Program-made: the position numbers and the translations under genes
Notes under the pieces: generated by a model
Told to the model about the DNA's origin: nothing
Seen by the model: the letters and a program-made list of their open reading frames with translations, nothing else
The model's database searches: none
Assembly (NCBI RefSeq): GCF_005885675.1
Contig: NZ_VANR01000003.1
Location: forward strand, 310,001-374,000
Direction of reading: 5' to 3'
DNA: 64,000 nt
Origin: Polaribacter aestuariivivens
Lineage (GTDB): Bacteria; Bacteroidota; Bacteroidia; Flavobacteriales; Flavobacteriaceae
In this document: positions 36,637-53,800 of the stretch, one piece after another
Position numbering within the stretch: position 1 is the first letter of the stretch
Layout: every line of letters begins with the position of its first letter

Positions 36637-38415
36637 ATGAAATCACAAAATATAAATATTAGAGTGCTCTTTATTATAGCGTTTTGTTTGTATATCAACA
36701 ATACAAATGCACAATCTAATGTTGTGGTAGATCCAGAAATAGAACACCAAACTATAGAAGGTTGGGGAGTTTCTTTAGCTTGGTGGGCAAACTTAGCAGG
36801 TGGTATGGGAGATGATGTTGTAGAAGAATTAGCTGGTTATGCAGTAAATGATTTAAACTTAAATGTATTTCGTTTTAACATTGCTGGAGGAGAAAATCCT
36901 AATTGTACTGAAGGAGATCATTTTAGAAAAGATGGTGCTCTAATACCAAATTATAGAAGTCCACAAGCGGATAATGAAGGTTGGGGTACTTACGATTTAA
37001 CCAAAGATGTTCGCCAAATTAAAGTAATGAATAAAATTGCAGAATTAAGAGCGGATAAAGGAGATATTATTACAGAGATGATTTCTTATTCTCCACCTTG
37101 GTGGATGACTTATGGTGAATGTTCTGCAGGAAATGTAAATGCCACTTCAGAAAATTTAAAACCAGAATTCATAGATGATTTTGCAGATTATTTAGCTTCT
37201 GCAACAAAAGGTCTTAAAACAACATATCCTTCTTGGAATGTAAGTTATATTGTTCCTTTTAATGAACCAACCTCTGGTTATTGGAAAAAAGGTGGAAATC
37301 AAGAAGGTTCTGCAATTTATCCTCAAACACAGGCACAAATTTTATGGAGATTATGGCAAAGAAAAAATGCTTTAGGTATTCCAGAAATTAAACTATCTGG
37401 GTCAGACAACTCTAAAGTTACATGGTCTTTATCAAACATGACCTCTTTAAAAAATAATAATCCAAACGAATATAATGGAATCGCTAAAATAACAACACAT
37501 AGTTATGCTGGAGATTGGATGGATAAAAGAGATTTAGCAACATTTGCAAAGGAAAATGGTAACAAACCTATTTGGCAAACAGAAACAGGTCCTTTAAGTT
37601 GGCAAAGAAATGGTAGAGGTTGGTTTGCCAGACATTATGATATGGCTTACAGATTAGTAGAAGATTTAAGAAATTTAAAAGCTACTGTTTGGTGTGATTG
37701 GCAATTGATGTCTAGAGACGATGGTTGGGGAATGATACATCAAACAAACTGGGACGAAAACAACCCATATAAAACACCTACATTTAATAAAACAAGGGGT
37801 TTTTATTGCAGAAAAAACTTTACTAACTTTATTAAAGTTGGGTACAGTATTATTAATACAAATAATGGAAGTACTTTGGCTGCATTAAGTCCAGATAAAA
37901 ATGAAGCTGTTTTTGTAATTGTAAATAATTCTGGAAACGCTAGAAGTTACAATGTAGATTTAAAAAATTTTTCTAACATAAATAGTTTTAAAACATTTAG
38001 AACTTCTGGCTCTACTTCTAGCACAGGAGAAAATACAGAAGAAAAAATGGTAAATTCTATTACACAAAAAGGCGTTTTATCAAATAAAAATATTTCATAC
38101 AACGCTCCTGCATATTCTGTTACCACATTTGTAATAGATGTGTCTAATTCGCTTTCTGTAGAAAATTTTAAAGGTGATGAAGTGTTGGTTTATCCAACTC
38201 CATTTACAATACAGTGTACTTTTAAACTTCCACGAAACTTATCAAATGCAGAATTAATTATTTACAATGTTATTGGTAAAGAAGTAAAGAAAATTAGTAA
38301 CATAAATAGTAACGAAATAATTGTTGAAAGAGACAATTTAGATAACGGAATGCATTTTTATAAATTGATAGAAAACAACTCTGTTATATCAAAAGGATTC
38401 TTAATTACAGAATAA
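36637..38415 (+). CDS. T9SS-secreted GH30 endo-beta-1,6-galactanase-like enzyme
   Basis: 592 residues: signal peptide to about residue 25 (NTNAQS), a GH30 barrel plus side beta-sandwich (about 28-500), and a T9SS sorting domain (about 515-592, VYPTPFTIQCTF). Features include EGWGVSLAWWANLAGG (41-56), SYSPPWWMTYGE (150-161, a GH30 hallmark of galactanase type), acid/base E210 in VPFNEPTSGYW, THSYAGDW near 287-294 and nucleophile E316 in PIWQTETGPLSW. The overall pattern matches bacterial and fungal endo-beta-1,6-galactanases more closely than glucosylceramidases or xylanases. Being a T9SS substrate, it should work outside the cell on side chains of a beta-1,3/1,6-galactan. Confidence 0.85.
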   Translation: MKSQNINIRVLFIIAFCLYINNTNAQSNVVVDPEIEHQTIEGWGVSLAWWANLAGGMGDDVVEELAGYAVNDLNLNVFRFNIAGGENPNCTEGDHFRKDGALIPNYRSPQADNEGWGTYDLTKDVRQIKVMNKIAELRADKGDIITEMISYSPPWWMTYGECSAGNVNATSENLKPEFIDDFADYLASATKGLKTTYPSWNVSYIVPFNEPTSGYWKKGGNQEGSAIYPQTQAQILWRLWQRKNALGIPEIKLSGSDNSKVTWSLSNMTSLKNNNPNEYNGIAKITTHSYAGDWMDKRDLATFAKENGNKPIWQTETGPLSWQRNGRGWFARHYDMAYRLVEDLRNLKATVWCDWQLMSRDDGWGMIHQTNWDENNPYKTPTFNKTRGFYCRKNFTNFIKVGYSIINTNNGSTLAALSPDKNEAVFVIVNNSGNARSYNVDLKNFSNINSFKTFRTSGSTSSTGENTEEKMVNSITQKGVLSNKNISYNAPAYSVTTFVIDVSNSLSVENFKGDEVLVYPTPFTIQCTFKLPRNLSNAELIIYNVIGKEVKKISNINSNEIIVERDNLDNGMHFYKLIENNSVISKGFLITE

Positions 38416-38438
38416 AAAGCTTAAAAATAAATTAGAAC

Positions 38439-41231
38439 ATGAAAGGATTACGTTTAATAATCATATTTTTTATCACGTTAATTACAACTTATAGTTGTTC
38501 AAATTCTGATGATGCTCAAATTTCGCTAGCAGGAAGTTGGGAAGTAAAATTAGATTCTACAAATGTTGGAGCCAATGAAAATTGGGCTAAAAACAAGTTC
38601 AAAGGCTCAGAAATAACATTACCAGGAACTTTAGATGATGCAGAAATTGGTACAGAAAGTACTTTAGAACCTGCTATGAATAACTACGTGTTATCAAACT
38701 TAACAAGGAAGTTTCGATATATTGGAAAAGCTTGGTATCAAAAAGAAATAGAAATCCCATCTTCATGGAAAAATAAATCTATCACATTAAATTTAGAAAG
38801 AATTATTTGGGAATCTTCTGTTTATGTAGATGGAGAACTTGTAGGCACTGCAAATAGCCTTGTTGGAAATCATAAATACAATCTAACTTCTTCATTAAAA
38901 CCAGGGAAGCATTTATTGACGATTTGTGTAGATAATTCTAACAAGTTTCCTTTTATAAATGTTGCTGGAGATAGATATCCAGATAAAGTAAATCAAGACA
39001 TGGCTCATGGTTACACAAATCATACACAAATAAAATGGAATGGAATTTTAGGAGACATGGCTTTAGAAGCATCAGCAAAAAATACTCCAGAAAATCTTCA
39101 AATTTATCCAGATAGTACACTTAATAAATTAAAAATAAGTTTCAATCAAGAAAATAGTACTGAAACTGAAGTAAATTGTATTATCACATCAGCAGAAGGT
39201 GAAGAAGTTTTTAATGAAAAAGTGACTGTTAAAAAAGATAACAATACAAACAGTTTTGAAATTAATAAACCAGAAAATCTTCAACTTTGGGACGAGTTTC
39301 ATCCAAATTTATATGATGTAGAAATTACTACAAAAACTGGTAAAACTTCTGCAAGATTTGGATATAAGTTTGCTAGAAATAAAAACGGAGACTTAGTTTT
39401 AAACAACAAACGAATCTTTTTAAGAGGAAATTTAGAATGTGTAATTTTTCCTTTAACAGGCTATCCACCAACTAAAAAAGAAGACTGGGCAAAACTTATA
39501 AAACAAGCAAAAGCCTATGGGTTAAATCATTTACGTTTCCACTCTTGGTGTCCACCAAAGGCAGCATTTGAAGCTGCAGATGAAGCAGGTTTTTATTATC
39601 AAGTAGAGTTGCCACATTGGAGTTTAAAAGTGGGTGAAGATGCAAAAACTACTTCATTTTTAAGAAAAGAAGCTCAAAAAATGCTTAAAGATTATGGAAA
39701 TCATCCGTCATTTATTTTTATGGCATTAGGAAACGAATTACAAGGAGACATAAGTCTTTTAAATGATATGGTTGCAGAATTAAAGCCAAAAGATAACAGG
39801 CATTTGTATGCAACAACAGCTTTTTCTTTTCAACAGCCAACAGGTGCAAGACCAGAGAAAGAAGACGAATTTTTTATAGCACAATGGACAAAAAAAGGTT
39901 GGATTCGAGGACAAGGAATTTTCAACAACAAGTCACCACATTTTAATGCAGATTATACTTCTGGAAGCGCACACATAGAAATACCATTAGTGTCTCACGA
40001 AATTGGTCAATATTCTGTGTATCCAGATATGAGTGAAATTGATAAATATACAGGAGTTTTAAAACCGCTTAATTTTATGGCAGTAAGAAATGAATTAGAA
40101 GAAAAAAATCTAATTGATTTGGCTCCTGACTTCACGTACAACTCAGGAAAATTAGCAGCTTTATTGTATAAAGAAGAAATTGAAAGAGCACTAAAAACTC
40201 CAAGTTTTGATGGATTTCAATTATTGCAATTACAAGATTTTCCAGGTCAAGGAACAGCTTTGGTTGGTTTATTAAACGCCTTTTGGGAATCTAAAGGTGT
40301 GATTTCTGCTGAAGAATTTAGCCAATTTAACAGTGAGTTAGTTCCTTTAATTCGTTTTGAAAAAGCAGTGTACAAATCTGGAGAAAATTTTAAAGCATCT
40401 ATAGAAATAGCTAACTTTTTCGAAGAAAAAACCAACCAAACCATAGACTGGGAAATAAAAAATACAAAAAACGAAGTTGTCAAAAATGGAAACTTAACAA
40501 ACGTAAATCTATCTATTGGGAATAATGCAGGTTTAGGAGAAATTAATTTTCCTATTGCAACAAATACAGCAGAAAAACTAACCATCACAGTAAGTTTAAA
40601 AGATAGCAAGTATAAAAATAGTTGGAATATTTGGGTATATCCAAATGAGGTTTCAACTACAAATAATGATGTTTTAGTAACGTCTTCTTTTAAAACAGCA
40701 AACGAAGCTTTAAAGCAAGGAAAAAAAGTGTTGCTAAACCCGAATTTCAATTCGTTAAAAGGAATACAAGGCAGATTTGTACCTGTCTTTTGGAGTCCTG
40801 TACATTTTCCAAATCAGCCAGCGACTATGGGTTTAATGGTGGATACAAAACACAATGCATTTAATAGTTTTCCTACAGATTCTCATACAGATTGGCAATG
40901 GTGGAATTTATGCATCAACTCTAAATCTGTAATCATAGATTCTTTAGAGGTTGCACCAATTGTACGTGTGATAGATAATTTTGTAACAAATCACCATTTA
41001 GCAAACGTTTTTGAAACCAATGTTGGTGAAGGAAAATTAATTTTCTCAGCAATAGATTTAACAACAAAATTAGACGAAAGACCAGTTGCAAAACAACTAA
41101 GACATAGTTTATTAAATTATATGACGAGTGAAAACTTTAACCCTGAAAAAACATCAAGTTTTAAAGACTTAGAAGCTTTGAAGTTAGAAGGCAAACAAGA
41201 TGGTTTTTCAACTACGGATATTTACAAATAA
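38439..41231 (+). CDS. GH2-family lipoprotein glycosidase (paralogue 2)
   Basis: 930 residues, lipobox cysteine C20 (ITTYSCSNS). Same plan as the GH2 at 26988: jellyroll sugar-binding domain about 28-210, Ig-like domain about 215-310, barrel about 325-600, and a long C-terminal region. Acid/base E433 in ALGNELQGD, nucleophile E521 in LVSHEIGQY; RFHSWCPPKAAF at 366-377 is shared almost word for word with the first paralogue. This pair clearly arose by duplication, but low identity over the N-terminal half suggests different linkages or sulfation tolerance. 23 bp after the GH30 gene. Confidence 0.82.
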   Translation: MKGLRLIIIFFITLITTYSCSNSDDAQISLAGSWEVKLDSTNVGANENWAKNKFKGSEITLPGTLDDAEIGTESTLEPAMNNYVLSNLTRKFRYIGKAWYQKEIEIPSSWKNKSITLNLERIIWESSVYVDGELVGTANSLVGNHKYNLTSSLKPGKHLLTICVDNSNKFPFINVAGDRYPDKVNQDMAHGYTNHTQIKWNGILGDMALEASAKNTPENLQIYPDSTLNKLKISFNQENSTETEVNCIITSAEGEEVFNEKVTVKKDNNTNSFEINKPENLQLWDEFHPNLYDVEITTKTGKTSARFGYKFARNKNGDLVLNNKRIFLRGNLECVIFPLTGYPPTKKEDWAKLIKQAKAYGLNHLRFHSWCPPKAAFEAADEAGFYYQVELPHWSLKVGEDAKTTSFLRKEAQKMLKDYGNHPSFIFMALGNELQGDISLLNDMVAELKPKDNRHLYATTAFSFQQPTGARPEKEDEFFIAQWTKKGWIRGQGIFNNKSPHFNADYTSGSAHIEIPLVSHEIGQYSVYPDMSEIDKYTGVLKPLNFMAVRNELEEKNLIDLAPDFTYNSGKLAALLYKEEIERALKTPSFDGFQLLQLQDFPGQGTALVGLLNAFWESKGVISAEEFSQFNSELVPLIRFEKAVYKSGENFKASIEIANFFEEKTNQTIDWEIKNTKNEVVKNGNLTNVNLSIGNNAGLGEINFPIATNTAEKLTITVSLKDSKYKNSWNIWVYPNEVSTTNNDVLVTSSFKTANEALKQGKKVLLNPNFNSLKGIQGRFVPVFWSPVHFPNQPATMGLMVDTKHNAFNSFPTDSHTDWQWWNLCINSKSVIIDSLEVAPIVRVIDNFVTNHHLANVFETNVGEGKLIFSAIDLTTKLDERPVAKQLRHSLLNYMTSENFNPEKTSSFKDLEALKLEGKQDGFSTTDIYK

Positions 41232-41244
41232 AACAGATCAAATA

Positions 41245-46430
<5,186 letters not shown>

Positions 46431-46476
46431 TTTTTGGAAAAAGTAAAAGAGACAAATAATATCGAAAATATAAATA

Positions 46477-48639
46477 ATGAATTCAAAACATTTTTTAAAA
46501 GCATTTTCTTGTAAAAGTTATTATTTACTTTTTCTTTCACTTTTTATATCTCAAAATTTACTTTTCTCTCAAGATTTGGTAGATGCAGAAACTCCTTCAA
46601 ATGCAAAACCCAATGGTTTAAACCTTGAAGGAGATTGGAAAATGACTTTTAGTGACGAATTTAATGATACAGAAGTAGATTCTTCCAAATGGTTTATTTT
46701 AAATAGCTCTAGAAGTAGAGCTGCTAGACCAGGTTTGGGTATCAATCAATGGTTTTGGAGACCAAAAAACGTTTTAGAAGATGCTGGAAACCTTATTTTA
46801 AAAGTAGAAAAATACAATGCTACAACTATGACTTGTGGCTCTATAAATTCTAACAACAGATTCGAAAAAGCTTTTGGTTACTATGAAACGAGAATAAAAA
46901 TTGCACAGGCAGATAAAGGAACTCATACTGCTTTTTGGTTTCAAGGAGACAATATGGGTAATGTAGATGGTACAGCAAGAGATGGTGCAGAAATAGATGT
47001 TTTTGAGTCTGCTTGGACAGGAGATTATACTAAATCTGTAATTCATATAGATGGTTATGGAGCAAGTCATCAAGCCAACACAAAACAGTATAGCACACCA
47101 GGTATTCATGAAGGTTTTCACACTTTTGGATTGTTATGGACTCCAGATTTTTTAAAAATATATTATGATGGAGAACTAAAAATTACCTATTCAGATCCAA
47201 AATGGGTGCCACAAGTACCAGAATATATTTGGTTGTCTGATGGAGCTAGCTTTGGATTTTCTGGTGATAACTTTACAAGAGAACCTATTGGTTTTATAAC
47301 TCAAGCCTACGTAGATTATGTCAGAGTTTGGGAATTGGATGATTATTCTTGCCTTTCACCAGACAGAGAACTAGAAAGTTTAACTTTTTCTAACGAGGCA
47401 GATACAACTGCAGAAATTGTAAGTAACGCAGCAGCATCAAATGGAAAACAAGTTCGGTTAGAGGCAAATAAAGTTGGTGACGAAATTATCTTTAAAAACA
47501 TTTGCCATTCGCAAGCAGGTTATTATAAATACGAATTATCTGGTTTAACATACAATACATTTGGTAAGTACAAAGCATCTATAGAAGTGGCAGAAAATAT
47601 TTGGCAGCCTTTTGATCAGGTAATAGATTTTTACACAGAAAATCCTTCTCAAGTTTCACAAATTTTTGGTGCTATTTATTTAGAAGCAGGTTCTTATAAC
47701 ATAAAATTTACTGCAGTTGGTAAAAATGAAAATTCAACAGGTTATTGGGGTGTTTTCGACAAATTATCATTGCAGTCTAGTGCTAATTATGATGATACTT
47801 TGTTGTCAAACATCAATTCTGAAATTCTTTGGACAGGTGAGGCAGAAGATGCAACGTATACAGGAGCAAACGCTTTACAAAACTGCAATAATGCATCAAA
47901 TGGAAAATATATTAATTTAAACCAAGTTCAAACTAAAAATTTAAAGTTCACTAATGTCGATGTTAGTGAAACAGGAACTTATTTACTAAAGGTTAATTAC
48001 ATTTCTGGAGACAATAGAAATGCTATAGTTTATGTAAATGGAGCACTTTTAGCCAATGTTTCGTTTCAAAAATCTGGAGTTTGGTGTCATGATGGAGGAG
48101 AAATGGCAGATTATTACACTTCTGTAAATTTAAATGCTGGTACAAATACTATTGCATTCTTTAAAGGTGATGGAAATATGCCTATTTTCGATAAAATTTC
48201 CATTTTAAATGCACCACCTGATAACGATAGAGATGGTATTCCTGATGCATATGATATTGATGACGACAATGATACTATCGTAGATTTGGCAGACAATTGT
48301 ATCAATATTCCAAATACAGATCAAAAAGATTCAAACGGAAATGGAGTAGGAAATGCTTGTGGAGTAAACGCACTGAGTATTGATTCTTTTGATCAAAATA
48401 ATTCACTGCTTATTTATCCAAATCCTACAAAGGGAAAAATCACTATTAATAAAAAAAGCGAAAAAAATCTACTTCGTCTTGAAATATTTGGTGTAACAGG
48501 AAAAAAAGTTGATACACAAATTTTAGAAACTAAAATTTCAACAATATCACTTCCTTTAGGTTTATTTGAAGGGATTTATATTTTTAAGTTTAGTAGTTAT
48601 AACAAAGTGTTTTTTAGAAAAGTGATGTTAACAAAGTAA
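46477..48639 (+). CDS. T9SS-secreted GH16 endo-galactanase-like enzyme with CBM and TSP3 repeats
   Basis: 720 residues. A signal peptide ends near residue 31 (LLFSQD). The GH16 jellyroll spans about 48-290, with catalytic motif [10 protein letters not shown] (nucleophile E172, D174, acid/base E177). Next come two beta-sandwich modules that look like carbohydrate-binding domains (about 295-440 and 445-580), thrombospondin type 3-like calcium repeats ([18 protein letters not shown], then [21 protein letters not shown], about 585-635), and a T9SS sorting domain (about 645-720). GH16 includes agarases, carrageenases, laminarinases and endo-beta-1,3-galactanases; in this operon the last is most likely. 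It should make the first cuts in the backbone at the cell surface or outside. Confidence 0.86.
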   Translation: MNSKHFLKAFSCKSYYLLFLSLFISQNLLFSQDLVDAETPSNAKPNGLNLEGDWKMTFSDEFNDTEVDSSKWFILNSSRSRAARPGLGINQWFWRPKNVLEDAGNLILKVEKYNATTMTCGSINSNNRFEKAFGYYETRIKIAQADKGTHTAFWFQGDNMGNVDGTARDGAEIDVFESAWTGDYTKSVIHIDGYGASHQANTKQYSTPGIHEGFHTFGLLWTPDFLKIYYDGELKITYSDPKWVPQVPEYIWLSDGASFGFSGDNFTREPIGFITQAYVDYVRVWELDDYSCLSPDRELESLTFSNEADTTAEIVSNAAASNGKQVRLEANKVGDEIIFKNICHSQAGYYKYELSGLTYNTFGKYKASIEVAENIWQPFDQVIDFYTENPSQVSQIFGAIYLEAGSYNIKFTAVGKNENSTGYWGVFDKLSLQSSANYDDTLLSNINSEILWTGEAEDATYTGANALQNCNNASNGKYINLNQVQTKNLKFTNVDVSETGTYLLKVNYISGDNRNAIVYVNGALLANVSFQKSGVWCHDGGEMADYYTSVNLNAGTNTIAFFKGDGNMPIFDKISILNAPPDNDRDGIPDAYDIDDDNDTIVDLADNCINIPNTDQKDSNGNGVGNACGVNALSIDSFDQNNSLLIYPNPTKGKITINKKSEKNLLRLEIFGVTGKKVDTQILETKISTISLPLGLFEGIYIFKFSSYNKVFFRKVMLTK

Positions 48640-48724
48640 AAATCTTTTTAAAAATAAAAGATACACAAGTCAATTTAGCCATATATATTTTTAGAATAAA
48701 ACAATCAATTTAAATAAGAACGCA

Positions 48725-50146
48725 ATGAGCATCAAAAAAATAGTAATCCTTTGTTTGGTTTTAGTTTCTATAGCATCTTGTAAATCAGTAAATAAAAATA
48801 AAGAAGTTGGTAGTAATGAATCCAAAGATTCTTCATCGCAACCAAATGTAATTGTAATTTTGATAGATGATGCAGGCTATGTAGATTTTGGCTTTATGGG
48901 AAGTGAAGATTTACAAACACCAAACATAGATAAATTAGCACACAGTGGAGTTAAATTTACAGATGCACACGTTAGTGCAACAGTTTGTGCACCTTCTAGA
49001 GCAGGTTTAATTACAGGTAAATATCAGCAACGATTTGGTTTTGAAGCAAATGGAACTGCTGGTATTGGTTTAAGTGATGATGTGGTTACTGTAGCAGATG
49101 TCTTCAAAAAAAACGGATACAATACATATTCTTTAGGAAAATGGCATTTAGGAGAAGATAATTCTGACCATCCAAACCAAAGAGGTTTCGATAATTTTTA
49201 TGGTTTCATTGCTGGGAGTCGTTCTTATTTTCCGATCAAAAATCCATCAAAAGAAAAAATGTTACAAAACAATGGAGAACGTGTGGTTTTTGAAGGATAC
49301 ATGACAGATGTTTTAGGAAATCAATCTGTAAAATATATCGAAGAATCTAAAGATAAACCATTTTTTATGTATTTAGCATACAATGCTGTACATACGCCAA
49401 TGCATGCAAAAAAAGAAGACTTAGAAAAATTTAAAGATCATCCAAGAAAAGTATTAGCAGCCATGACTTGGTCTTTAGATGAAAATGTAGGAAAGTTAAT
49501 GGATAAGTTAGAAGATTTAGGGATAAAAGATAATACTATAGTTTATTTTTTAAGTGACAATGGAGGAGCTCATAACAACGATTCAAAAACAGGAGAACTA
49601 AAAGGTTGGAAAGGAAATAAATTTGAAGGAGGTCATAGAGTTCCTTTTATTATGAGCTGGCCAAATAAAATTAAAGGAAATAAAACTTTTAATGGCTTAA
49701 CGTCTTCTTTAGATATTTTTGCAACATCTATAGCAGCAGCAAATATTGATCAAGAAAATTTACAGTTAGATGGTGAAAATCTTGTACCTTATTTAACTGA
49801 CGAAAAAATGGGAGACCCTCATGAAAGTTTATTTTGGAAAAAATTAGAAGTTTCTGCTGCAAGAATTGGAGACTATAAAATGATAACTTTAAACAATTAT
49901 GGCTCAGTTTTATATAATTTAAAAGACGATTTGGGTGAAACCAACAATCTTTTTTCTATTGAGCCTAATATGGTTGATACACTACAAACAAACTATAAAA
50001 ATTGGAAAAAAACATTGATGAATCCATTATGGGATGAAGGTAAAGATTGGTTAAAAGTTTCTAATCATGTACATCAAAGTTTAATGGAAAATAAAGAAGC
50101 TGCTTTTAAAGATATTTGGAACCCAGCTTTTAAAAAAGCAAAATAA
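48725..50146 (+). CDS. Lipoprotein S1-family sulfatase
   Basis: 473 residues, lipobox cysteine C19 (SIASCKSV) followed by a polar, serine-rich tether. First metal motif LIDDAGYVDFGFMG with D48 and D49; formylglycine motif VCAPSRAGLITGK with C88; KWHLGED near 145 and FLSDNGGAHNNDSK near 280 complete the site. SWPNKIKGN and SLFWKKLEVS are typical of arylsulfatase-like enzymes in algal polysaccharide loci. It is the last gene of the operon; an 85-bp gap precedes it with no copy of the regulon motif, so it is probably read through from upstream. About 670 bp of noncoding DNA follow. Confidence 0.91.
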   Translation: MSIKKIVILCLVLVSIASCKSVNKNKEVGSNESKDSSSQPNVIVILIDDAGYVDFGFMGSEDLQTPNIDKLAHSGVKFTDAHVSATVCAPSRAGLITGKYQQRFGFEANGTAGIGLSDDVVTVADVFKKNGYNTYSLGKWHLGEDNSDHPNQRGFDNFYGFIAGSRSYFPIKNPSKEKMLQNNGERVVFEGYMTDVLGNQSVKYIEESKDKPFFMYLAYNAVHTPMHAKKEDLEKFKDHPRKVLAAMTWSLDENVGKLMDKLEDLGIKDNTIVYFLSDNGGAHNNDSKTGELKGWKGNKFEGGHRVPFIMSWPNKIKGNKTFNGLTSSLDIFATSIAAANIDQENLQLDGENLVPYLTDEKMGDPHESLFWKKLEVSAARIGDYKMITLNNYGSVLYNLKDDLGETNNLFSIEPNMVDTLQTNYKNWKKTLMNPLWDEGKDWLKVSNHVHQSLMENKEAAFKDIWNPAFKKAK

Positions 50147-50816
50147 TCTATATTTTTAGTTTAAAAGAATTCTTGATAATATCAAGAATAATCATTTTCT
50201 TCAAATAACGATGTTGTTATAATAATCATTTTAAAAAAGCAATTAAATAAAATTGTTATTACATATTTAAATAAATCTGTTTACACCATTGATGTATTCT
50301 ATAATTACAGTTATGTTTTTAGATAAAAAAATAAATAAACCTGTATATAAATTTATTTATATAAAGTCTTTATTTAAAAAAACTAAAAACAATATCACTT
50401 TAAAATAGTTTTGTACAATAATGTACATTTTTTATTATTCCAAATAATTTTTAACTCAAATCTCAGTACTAAAGCCACCTTTCAATAATTATTCAAAGTG
50501 TATTTATAAAATTTTAACAAAAAAATAATATAAATAATAAAGGTTTAATTATAAAAATGTGTTCAAAAGAACCAATAAAAAGTGTTTTTGTTGATGTTTT
50601 TAGTTGTTTTATCCATTTTTTGACCTCAGGTAAATATTAACTTGCAATCTATAATATCATATTGTGTTGCAAATTCGACATATTTTGAATTAACTATAAA
50701 GAATAACGTAAAAAAAGTTAGTTTTTTTTACAAAAAAAATAAAATAAACATATAAACTAAAATTTTTGTTTTAAACTTTAAATTAAACAACCAAACGTCA
50801 AATCAAATAATAAAAT
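50147..50816. other. Long regulatory intergenic region before susC
   Basis: 670 bp without a convincing gene. A 9-bp perfect hairpin (ATTCTTGAT / ATCAAGAAT, 50169-50189) just after the sulfatase gene is a weak terminator candidate, since only a broken T-run follows. The palindrome AATGTACATT lies near 50419. Regulon promoter F is at 50590-50645, leaving a leader of about 160 bp before the susC ATG, with no clear structure in it. Confidence 0.55.
50590..50645 (+). promoter_or_regulatory. PUL regulon promoter F (degenerate first half-site)
   Basis: Second half-site ATCCAT at 50611-50616. The position 21 bp upstream reads GTTGAT (50590-50595), a partial match. The -7 region 27 bp from the second half-site starts TAACTTG (50638-50644), also imperfect. 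Geometry is the same as in the other five promoters, so it is kept, at lower confidence. It would drive susC and susD. Confidence 0.55.
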
Positions 50817-53800
50817 ATGAAGAATACAAAACATTTAATTGTCCTATTTATCTTATTTGCTCAAACAGCTTTTTCGCAAATTACAGTAAAAGGTACAGTA
50901 AAGGATCCAGAAGGAAATCTTCTGCCAGGAGCAAGTGTTTTAGAGAAAGGAACTACAAATGGATTTTCTACGAATTTTGATGGAGAATATGTTCTAAGAG
51001 TAGCCAATAAACAATCTGTTTTAATATTCAGTTATCTTGGATACAAACAATTAGAGGTAGCTGTTAAAGACCAAACAGAAATCAACGTAACTTTAGAAGA
51101 AGACGATAACCAATTAGGAGAAATCGTATTAGTTGGTTTTGGTAAGCAAAAGAAAGAAAGTTTAGTAAGTTCTATTACTACAATTAATCCTTCAGAATTA
51201 CAAGCTCCTACGAGTAACCTTACTACAATGATGGCTGGTAGAGTTGCTGGTATGATTGCATTTCAACGAAGTGGAGAACCTGGAGCAAATAATTCAGACT
51301 TTTTTATTAGAGGTCTTGGTTCTTTTGGTTCAGGAAAAGTAAATCCATTAATACTTATTGATGGTATTGAATCTACTCAAACAGATATGGCGCGTTTACA
51401 GCCAGATGATATTGAATCTTTCTCTGTATTAAAAGATGCAGCAGCATCTGCAATTTATGGAGCACGTGGTGCAAATGGGGTAGTGTTAATTTCTACAAAA
51501 TCAGGTAAAATCGGTGCTGCTAAATTTGATGTTAGAATAGAAAATAGATTTTCTTCTAATACTGATAATTTTAAGTTAGCTGATAATATTACTTATATGC
51601 GATTAGCAAATGAAGCTAATTTAACAAGAGATCCTTTGTCTCAACTACCATATTCACAAAATAAAATTGAGAGAACAGCAGCTGGTGATAATCCACTTTT
51701 ATATCCAAATAATAATTGGATTGATCAGTTAATCAAAGAATATACTTGGAACCAAGCATTTAACATTAGTGCAAGTGGTGGTGCAGAAAGAGCAAGATAT
51801 TATGTGGCAGGTACTTTTAATATTGATAATGGTTTAATTAGAGAAAACAATTTAAACGGAGTAAGCAATAATATTAAACTTTACAATTATTCTTTAAGGA
51901 GTAATATAAACCTACAACTTACGCCTACAACGGAAGCTATAGTTAGGTTGTATGGACAATTTGATGATTATACTGGACCAATAGGTGGTGGACAAAGAGT
52001 TTTTAATACAGCATTATACTCAAACCCAGTATTATTTCCTGCAATATATCCAAAAGAACTTTTACCGTTCACTACACACCCATTATTTGGTGGTGCAGAA
52101 ACAAGACCGGGAAGTGGTGTTTTAGCTTTAAATCCATATGCAGAAGCAACAAGTGGATTTCAAAATTATAAAAATTCAACCTTGCAAGTACAATTAGAAT
52201 TTAAGCAAGAGTTAGATATGCTAACAGAAGGTTTAAGTGCAAGAGCAATGGGGTATATTAGAAGGTTTCAATTTTTTGATGTTCGTAGAGGTTTTAATCC
52301 TTTCTACTATTCTTCAAGAAGAAACCCAGAAAATGGTGAAATTATTTTAAATGTAATAAACGACGGTAGCGAAGGTGCTATTGGAGGTATAAATGGTGCA
52401 GGAACTGAATTTTTAGATTATCAACCAGGAGTAAAGAATTTAGACTCTAGAATATATTTAGAAACAGCATTAAACTATAACCGTACTTTTAATGATGTAC
52501 ATAACATTTCTGGTATGTTAATTAATTTAATTTCTAGTTACCAAACAGGTAATGCAGGTACATTACAAGCATCTTTACCTTCAAGAAATCATGGTTTATC
52601 TGGAAGGTTTACTTATGACTATGACACAAGATATTTATTCGAATTTAATTTTGGGTACAATGGTTCAGAGCGTTTTGCATCAGGTAAACGTTATGGTTTC
52701 TTTCCATCTTTTGGATTAGCATATAGAATTTCAAACGAAAAGTTTTTCGAACCTTACAAAGAAACAGTTACAGATTTAAAACTTAGAGCAACCTTTGGTA
52801 CTGTAGGTAATGACGAAATTGGTGCTGCAACAGATCGTTTCTTTTATTTATCTGATGTAAATCTTAACAACGGAACATATGGAGCAACTTTTGGTGAAGA
52901 GTTTGGTTTTTCAAGACCTGGAGTTTCAACTAGAAGATATGCAAACCCAAATATTACTTGGGAAAAATCACAACAATTAAACATTGGTGTAGATGTAGGA
53001 TTGTATAAATCTTTAACTGTAAATGCAGATTATTTTAAACAAGTAAGATCTAATATTTTACAAGCAAGAGCAGATGTAGGTTCTACTTTAGGTTTGCAAG
53101 CAACACCTGCTACTAACTTTGGTAAAGCAGAAAGCGAAGGTTTTGAACTTTCTTTAGATTACAATAAGCAATTTGGTAGAGATTGGTGGACAAGCTTACG
53201 AGCAAACATGACATACTCTACAAGTAAAATATTACAAAACGCAGAAATAGATTATCCAGATGAGTTATCTTATTTAAAAAGAAAAGGAAACTCAATCTCG
53301 CAAACTTATGGGTTAATTGCAGAACGCTTATTTATTGATGATGAAGAAGTTGCAAACTCACCAACACAGTTTGGAGAAGTTAGAGGTGGAGATATTAAAT
53401 ATAGAGACGTAAATGGCGATGGTGTAATTAGTAACTCTGATAGAGTACCAATTGGTTTACCACAAGTTCCAGAATTAATTTACGGATTTGGAGGAACTGT
53501 AGGATATAAAAATTTCGATTTAAGTTTATTTTTCCAAGGTTCAGGTCGTTCAAGCTTCTTTATTAATCCATCACTGATACAGCCGTTTTTTATCAATGGT
53601 CGTTCAGAAAGTGGATTGTTAAAAGCAATTGCAGATAGTCACTGGTCTGAAGATAATAGAGATATTTATGCTTTCTGGCCTAGATTAAGTACAAATCAAG
53701 AAGTTAATAATAATCAAACATCAACTTGGTGGATGCGAAATGGATCTTTTTTAAGACTAAAAAACATAGAATTTGGCTACAATCCACCAGAAAAAATATA

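Noticed and set aside
40247..40750. Minus-strand frame of 167 codons inside the second GH2 gene
   Set aside because: Shadow of a strong coding region with low-complexity Phe/Ser/Val-rich product and no promoter.
48669..48690. GTCAAT and AGCCAT hexamers before the sulfatase at 48725 as a seventh regulon promoter
   Set aside because: No second half-site 21 bp away and no -7 box 27 bp downstream; the geometry fails.
50169..50189. Hairpin after the last sulfatase as a firm terminator
   Set aside because: The 9-bp stem is perfect but has a 3-nt loop and no continuous T-run; kept only as a weak note in the intergenic entry.
50292..50408. 38-codon frame in the intergenic region before susC (MYSIITVMF...)
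   Set aside because: No promoter, lysine/isoleucine-rich content expected from AT-rich DNA, no hydrophobic span or partner; not enough to call a gene.
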